This document shows positions 7,082 through 10,890 of a stretch of DNA of 10,890 bases, piece by piece. Location of the stretch: contig CAIODK010000266.1 in the NCBI GenBank assembly GCA_903856995.1, positions 1 to 10,890 on the forward strand, written 5' to 3'. The notes beneath the pieces were generated by a model. That model was not told the DNA's origin. It was given only the letters and a program-made list of their open reading frames with translations, and made no database searches. The position numbers were made by a program, and so were the translations under genes. The DNA comes from an uncultured Burkholderiales bacterium. Its GTDB lineage: Bacteria; Pseudomonadota; Gammaproteobacteria; Burkholderiales; Burkholderiaceae_C. Positions within the stretch are counted from its first letter, which is position 1, and each line of letters starts with the position of its first letter.

Positions 7082-8005
7082 GTGCTTAAACAAAGAACCC
7101 TTCAATCCCTCACCACAGCGGTGGGTGTTGGTCTCCACAGCGGTCAGCGTGTGGAGCTGACGCTACGTCCTGCGCAACCTGACACGGGCATCGTCTTTCG
7201 TCGGGTGGATTTGCCACAGCCGGTGGATATTCCCATCAGCGCGACGGCGGTGACGGATACGCGCTTGGCATCCACCATTTCGAATGGGGGCGCGAAGGTG
7301 TTCACTGTGGAGCATTTGATGTCGGCCTGTGCAGGGCTTGGGATCGATAACCTCTACATCGACATCACGGCAGAAGAAGTGCCGATTCTGGATGGTTCTG
7401 CCTCCTCATTCGTGTTCTTGCTGCAAAGCGCGGGCATCGTGGAGCAAAACGCACCCAAGCGGTTCATCCGAGTTTTGAAGACGGTGGAAGTGCGAGAAGG
7501 TGAGGGCGCCAATGTGAAGTGGGCGCGCCTTGAGCCACACCACGGCTACAAGCTCAGCTTCGAGATTGATTTCCGACATCCGGCAGTGGACGCCACAGGG
7601 CAAAGCGTGGTGTTCGACATGGATACCGATATCTATACCCGCGACATTGCACGTGCCCGTACTTTTGGGTTCACGCGAGACGTCGAGATGATGCGTGCCA
7701 ACGGTTTGGCCTTAGGCGGCGGCTTAGACAATGCCATCGTGATGGATGACTACAAAGTTTTGAACAGTGATGGTTTGCGCTATGACGATGAGTTTGTGAA
7801 ACACAAAATCCTCGATGCCATGGGCGATTTGTATTTGGTGGGCAAACCTTTGTTGGCGTCGTATGTGGCGTTTCGCTCAGGCCATGCCATGAATAACCAA
7901 CTCTTACGTGAACTGCTCAGCCAACCGGATGCCTATGACGTTGTCACGTTTGACGACGTGCGTCACGCGCCGCCCGGTTTGGCACAGCTCGCCCCGGCTT
8001 GGTAA
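7082..8005 (+). CDS. lpxC: LpxC, UDP-3-O-acyl-N-acetylglucosamine deacetylase
   Basis: LpxC is the zinc enzyme that removes acetate from UDP-3-O-acyl-GlcNAc, the committed step of lipid A synthesis, in the cytoplasm. The protein has 307 residues, the usual length. The start is GTG at 7082, giving the family-typical MLKQRTLQ. Catalytic features are EHLMS (Glu77 as base, His78 zinc ligand), HKILD (His241 and Asp245 zinc ligands) and SGHAMNN (His268 in the catalytic position). Also visible are VGLHSG near the start, DGSASSF, ARARTFGF and GGGLDNAIV. The nearest Shine-Dalgarno-like run (AGAGGGG, 7057-7063) is 18 bases away, too far for normal use, and a -10-like hexamer lies just upstream. The C-terminus (QLAPAW) does not resemble the E. 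coli tail recognised by FtsH. In E. coli secM-secA follow lpxC; here they do not. Confidence 0.97.
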   Translation: MLKQRTLQSLTTAVGVGLHSGQRVELTLRPAQPDTGIVFRRVDLPQPVDIPISATAVTDTRLASTISNGGAKVFTVEHLMSACAGLGIDNLYIDITAEEVPILDGSASSFVFLLQSAGIVEQNAPKRFIRVLKTVEVREGEGANVKWARLEPHHGYKLSFEIDFRHPAVDATGQSVVFDMDTDIYTRDIARARTFGFTRDVEMMRANGLALGGGLDNAIVMDDYKVLNSDGLRYDDEFVKHKILDAMGDLYLVGKPLLASYVAFRSGHAMNNQLLRELLSQPDAYDVVTFDDVRHAPPGLAQLAPAW

Positions 8006-8009
8006 GACG

Positions 8010-8015
8010 AAGGAG
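8010..8015 (+). promoter_or_regulatory. Shine-Dalgarno of the sensor kinase gene
   Basis: AAGGAG lies 8 bases before ATG 8024 and 11 before the adjacent ATG 8027. The first is favoured. It lies in the 18-base spacer after lpxC, which argues for co-transcription. Confidence 0.65.
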
Positions 8016-8023
8016 CCGCTGAG

Positions 8024-9421
8024 ATGATGGTCTACCACATCCCTACGGTTTTCCTCATCATTGGTTTGCTGTACATCGTTCTGCCGATTGTTATTTGGCT
8101 GGTGTTGGCGAAGCAAGATAACCGCACGGTTCGGTGGTGGTGCATCGGTGGTGGCATTTTGGGCCTTGGGATGGTGTTGCTTGGGCTCAGGTCGAGTCTT
8201 CCGGCTTGGGTGTCTTACCCTATTGCGAATACATTGGCATGGACGGGATTGACCCTCCAAGCATGGGCGTTGCGTCGGGTACTTGATGAATCATGGAGCC
8301 CCGTATGGGTAGCACTGTCGATCATCGCGTGGCTGTGCGTCTTTGAATATTTCCGCCTTGTATTGCAAGACTCGCACTTGAGATTCACTTGGTCAACGAT
8401 GTTCATCATGGGGGCATTGGCTTATATCGGTCATTTGGCATGGCGCATTTCGACTCTGTATGGCTTGCGTAATGGACGATGGTTATCCGCGATCTATGCG
8501 GTGGCTGCATTCACGTTGTTGCTACGCATCCTGCGTGTTTTTCTCGGGTTGACGGAGCCAGAAGTCGTGGTGGCAGATATCGACAGTCTCTTGACGGTGT
8601 TCAGTGGGCTCTTGATTTCAGTGTTGGGTAGTTTTGCTTTTGTGGGCGTATTTGTAGAGCGTGCCACCAAAAGAGAAGCCTATGCCATCGAGCAACGCGT
8701 ACGTGAAACTGAAAGTGGTCGCTTGGGCGCTCAAATCGCACAACTCGAACGTCAACGTGTGTTGGGCACGATGTCGGCATCGTTCGCGCATGAGTTGAGT
8801 CAGCCTTTGACAGCCATTTTGATGGACGTAGAAACGATCAAGAATCGGTTGGCTGCAAAGGATGGAAACGGCGAAGATGTGTTGGAATCAGTCGCAGACA
8901 TCGAGAGCAGCACCTACCGAACGGTGAAATTAGTCGAGCGTATTCGTGACTTTATTCAGCCCTCGCAAAACGAATATGAAGCGATCGATATCCAAACGCT
9001 GCTCAAAGATGTAGCGCATTTGCTGAAGCATGAAATACGCAAACAACACATCGAGTTTGAGTACGATTTAGATGCGGATGCGCCCAAGATTCTTGGCGAC
9101 CGGTTAGAGATTTCACAAATTGTGTTGAATGTCTACCGCAACGCCATGCAGGCCATGGCACACAGTGAGCCAAAGAAGATATTTGTCACGTTGGAATCAA
9201 TGGGCGCGCGTGTTGTGTTGCACATACGCGATACAGGGCCAGGGGTTCTAGAGGCGTTGAAAGACAAGGTGGGTCAACCGTTTGTTACATCCAAGAAGGA
9301 TGGCTTGGGGGTGGGTCTGTCGATCTCACGTGCAATTGCTGAAAAACATGGCGGAAGCTTGACCATCACCAATGTCCGAGGTGGTGGCGCCGTCGTTGAG
9401 TTGAATTTACCTGCCCAATAA
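8024..9421 (+). CDS. Membrane sensor histidine kinase, ~7 TM helices
   Basis: The protein has 465 residues. The N-terminal half (1-212) holds about seven hydrophobic segments, near 8-29, 39-55, 62-82, 93-110, 123-140, 154-172 and 188-211, with only short loops and no periplasmic sensor domain. A charged stretch (about 213-246), likely coiled-coil, leads to the H-box FAHELSQPLTA with phospho-acceptor His256. The ATPase domain has N-box VLNVYRNAMQAM (Asn373), G1 DTGPG (403-407), the F-box-like QPFVTSKK, and G2 GLGVG (427-431) followed by ISRAIAEKHGG. The HELxQPLxAI form of the H-box is like that of DctB/FixL-type kinases. Nothing suggests loss of activity. No response regulator or receiver domain is in the window, so partner and signal are unknown. 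Because it follows lpxC by 18 bases, it may sense envelope state, but that is inference. Sampled GC is lower than in the dcw genes. Confidence 0.9.
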   Translation: MMVYHIPTVFLIIGLLYIVLPIVIWLVLAKQDNRTVRWWCIGGGILGLGMVLLGLRSSLPAWVSYPIANTLAWTGLTLQAWALRRVLDESWSPVWVALSIIAWLCVFEYFRLVLQDSHLRFTWSTMFIMGALAYIGHLAWRISTLYGLRNGRWLSAIYAVAAFTLLLRILRVFLGLTEPEVVVADIDSLLTVFSGLLISVLGSFAFVGVFVERATKREAYAIEQRVRETESGRLGAQIAQLERQRVLGTMSASFAHELSQPLTAILMDVETIKNRLAAKDGNGEDVLESVADIESSTYRTVKLVERIRDFIQPSQNEYEAIDIQTLLKDVAHLLKHEIRKQHIEFEYDLDADAPKILGDRLEISQIVLNVYRNAMQAMAHSEPKKIFVTLESMGARVVLHIRDTGPGVLEALKDKVGQPFVTSKKDGLGVGLSISRAIAEKHGGSLTITNVRGGGAVVELNLPAQ

Positions 9422-9422
9422 G

Positions 9423-9442
9423 CTCAGGCTCAGGCACTCAGG
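9423..9442 (+). repeat. Three CTCAGG copies between convergent genes
   Basis: CTCAGG occurs at 9423-9428, 9429-9434 and 9437-9442, filling the 23-base gap between the kinase stop and the ruvC stop. The copies are direct, so they do not form a hairpin with each other. No U-run follows on either strand, so this is not a standard intrinsic terminator. Confidence 0.5.
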
Positions 9443-9444
9443 TT

Positions 9445-9993
9445 TCAGCGACTACGACCCGCCTTGTACATGCCACTGGTGCTGCGTTGTAAATCGGTGG
9501 CGGCTGCTAATCTCGCCATCGATTGCCCCGCATGCGCGTGGGTGATGGCAATGCCGAGCGCATCTGCCGCATCAGGACCCGGTAAGCCCGGCAAATTGAG
9601 CAAGCGTTTCACCATTTCTTGCACTTGTTCTTTTTTGGCCAAACCATGACCGGCCACGGCTTGTTTCATTTGCAGCGCGGTGTATTCGGCGACGGGTAAA
9701 TTGCATGTGGCCAAAGCGGTGATGCAGGCTCCGCGCGCTTGACCCAGCAGCAGCGTGGCTTGGGGGTTGACGTTGACAAACACAATTTCAACAGCTGAGG
9801 TGTCTGGTTTGTAGCGCTCTACCACTTCGTGAATGCCATCAAATAGCACCTTCAAACGCGCCGCCAAATGACCTTGGTCTTCTTTGTTGGTCCGGATCGT
9901 CCCGCTGGCCACATAGAGCAGTTGGTTGCCATGCTTTTCCACCACGCCGAAACCGGTGGTTCGCAAGCCGGGGTCAATGCCAAGAATTCGCAT
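9445..9993 (-). CDS. ruvC: RuvC, Holliday junction endonuclease
   Basis: RuvC is the dimeric, metal-dependent resolvase that cuts Holliday junctions brought by RuvAB during recombinational repair. The protein has 182 residues (E. coli RuvC has 173). The RNase H-like fold is shown by MRILGIDPGLRTTG with catalytic Asp7, Glu69 in the strand AVEIVFVN, the loop LLLGQARGA, and GPDAADALGIAITHAH supplying Asp141 and Asp144. The C-terminal tail after about 155 is variable in the family. The start is 5 bases after the mtgA stop with no evident Shine-Dalgarno, so it probably depends on ribosomes finishing mtgA. No ruvA or ruvB is adjacent: mtgA lies upstream, and the next gene downstream is convergent. 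Confidence 0.97.
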   Translation of the reverse strand: MRILGIDPGLRTTGFGVVEKHGNQLLYVASGTIRTNKEDQGHLAARLKVLFDGIHEVVERYKPDTSAVEIVFVNVNPQATLLLGQARGACITALATCNLPVAEYTALQMKQAVAGHGLAKKEQVQEMVKRLLNLPGLPGPDAADALGIAITHAHAGQSMARLAAATDLQRSTSGMYKAGRSR

Positions 9994-9998
9994 GGTTG

Positions 9999-10733
9999 TT
10001 AAGGCAGTTGTGCGCTGCCCATGCGCGACAAAATAATTTCAGTCCGGCCAGACAAGTACTCAGATTGAGGGAACTTTTGGTAATGCTTGGGGCGCGGCAA
10101 CATCACGGCCAAGCGACCCGCTTCCCAAGGCGTGAGCTGTGACGCAGGTTTTTGAAAGTAATGTTGCGCGGCGGCTTCAGCACCAAAAATGCCTTCGCCC
10201 CATTCGACGTGGTTGAGGTAGATCTCAAGGATGCGGCGCTTGTCCAACACGGCTTCCAGCATGACGGTCAACACAAACTCTTGACCTTTGCGCACGAAGG
10301 TGCGTTCGCCCGATAAAAAAAGGTTCTTCGCCAACTGCTGGGTGATGGTGGAGCCGCCTACCACTTTGGGGGTGTTGCTGCCCTTGTGGGTACGACTGGC
10401 CAACAACTCGGCCTTGGCGTTCTTGGACCATGCCTTTTCGATGGCGTCCCATTGCACGCCATCGTGTTGCGCAAAGATGTCGTCTTCAGACACGATGACA
10501 GCGCGCTTGAGGTGGTTAGATATTTGTGAGTAAGGCACCCAGTCTTGCCGCCAACGCAAGCGGTCTTTGGTGGTGGCGATACGCCAGCCCTCTGACCGTT
10601 CAAAGGCTGTCGACTCAGGTGCCACGCGCACCATCAAAGCAATACGCGCCAAGAAAAAAAGTTGCAAACCAAGCCAGGCCACAACGAGGAAGATCAGCCA
10701 GCGCAGAAAAGGATGAAAGCGTGCGTGCGGCAT
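9999..10733 (-). CDS. mtgA: MtgA, monofunctional peptidoglycan glycosyltransferase
   Basis: MtgA polymerises glycan strands from lipid II at the periplasmic face of the inner membrane and lacks a transpeptidase domain. The protein has 244 residues, matching the family. One N-terminal membrane anchor (about 10-34, from FLRWLIFLVVAW) precedes a GT51 domain. Motif 1 is SEDDIFAQHDGVQWDAI, with catalytic Glu83. Motif 2 is GGSTITQQLAKNLFL (126-140). Motif 3 is in RKGQEF, and motif 4 is RRILEIYLNHVEWGEGIFG (with Glu170). The frame is open upstream to 10874, but Met at 10733 is the natural start: it sits just before the membrane anchor and 4 bases after the stop of the preceding gene. It is followed by ruvC. 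Functionally it joins the MurG/FtsW lipid II pathway encoded on the other strand. Confidence 0.97.
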   Translation of the reverse strand: MPHARFHPFLRWLIFLVVAWLGLQLFFLARIALMVRVAPESTAFERSEGWRIATTKDRLRWRQDWVPYSQISNHLKRAVIVSEDDIFAQHDGVQWDAIEKAWSKNAKAELLASRTHKGSNTPKVVGGSTITQQLAKNLFLSGERTFVRKGQEFVLTVMLEAVLDKRRILEIYLNHVEWGEGIFGAEAAAQHYFQKPASQLTPWEAGRLAVMLPRPKHYQKFPQSEYLSGRTEIILSRMGSAQLP

Positions 10734-10737
10734 CTGT

Positions 10738-10890
10738 CTAGTGGGCGGCTTCGCCACCACGTGTTTGTAAGGTGTTGTCGCGACTGAAGATGAAGCGTGA
10801 CACCACGGCCAGCTGATCGGCCTGACGGCGCATCTCTTCGTTGAATTCACCAAAGGGGCCGGCGGCCGTCGCAATGGCTTGTGCGCGACG
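10738..10890 (-). CDS. Unidentified protein, C-terminal fragment
   Basis: A reading frame enters from the right edge and runs 50 codons to TAG (10740-10738), 4 bases before the mtgA ATG. It begins RRAQAIATAAGPFGEFNEEM and continues with QADQLAVVSRFIF, ending GGEAAH. The segment around EEMRRQADQLAVVSRF looks like an amphipathic, probably coiled-coil helix and faintly recalls the C-terminal helix of methyl-accepting chemotaxis proteins. The match is too short to name it. It does not look like the C-terminus of AroE, which I considered first as a possible neighbour of mtgA. Its reality is supported by the end-to-start spacing with mtgA; its function is not known. Confidence 0.55.
   Translation of the reverse strand, partial: RRAQAIATAAGPFGEFNEEMRRQADQLAVVSRFIFSRDNTLQTRGGEAAH

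Noticed and set aside
10734..10874. N-terminal extension of MtgA to the Met codon at 10874
   Set aside because: The added 47 residues are Cys/Pro/Trp-rich, overlap another reading frame that ends just before mtgA, and precede a normal MtgA start with its membrane anchor.

Overview
The window is a stretch of a betaproteobacterial chromosome, most likely Burkholderiales, family Comamonadaceae (Limnohabitans/Rhodoferax/Curvibacter-like). The assignment rests on recognisable protein signatures: the FtsZ N-terminus with a GGGGGN loop, the LpxC start MLKQRT, and the FtsW C-terminus ending in MHGGRL. Gene order also fits, with murC followed directly by ddl and no murB between them. No database search was possible, so the genus is a guess.

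Positions 1-8005 are the distal half of the division and cell wall (dcw) cluster, all on the + strand: the last codons of ftsW, then murG, murC, ddl, ftsQ, ftsA, ftsZ and lpxC. Four successive junctions (ftsW/murG, murG/murC, murC/ddl, ddl/ftsQ) are 4-base ATGA stop/start overlaps, which points to one tightly coupled transcript. MurC, Ddl and MurG build lipid II. FtsQ, FtsA and FtsZ assemble the divisome that directs its use at midcell. LpxC commits precursor to lipid A for the outer membrane. The only sizeable gap is 182 bases between ftsA and ftsZ. It holds a possible 22-codon leader ORF with a good Shine-Dalgarno that itself ends in an ATGA overlap with ftsZ.

Positions 8024-9421, still on +, encode a sensor histidine kinase with about seven membrane helices and no response regulator in view. 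Its sampled GC content is clearly lower than that of the dcw genes, so it looks like an accessory insertion at the end of the cluster.

Positions 9445-10890 are on the - strand and converge on the kinase gene: the end of an unidentified gene, then mtgA (monofunctional peptidoglycan glycosyltransferase), then ruvC (Holliday junction resolvase). The spacings are 4 and 5 bases, so these look like one operon.

Most of the window is conserved housekeeping sequence. I see no mobile element, CRISPR array, RNA gene or obvious new defence system. The points most worth checking are the ftsZ leader ORF, the possible leaderless GTG start of lpxC and the orphan membrane kinase.
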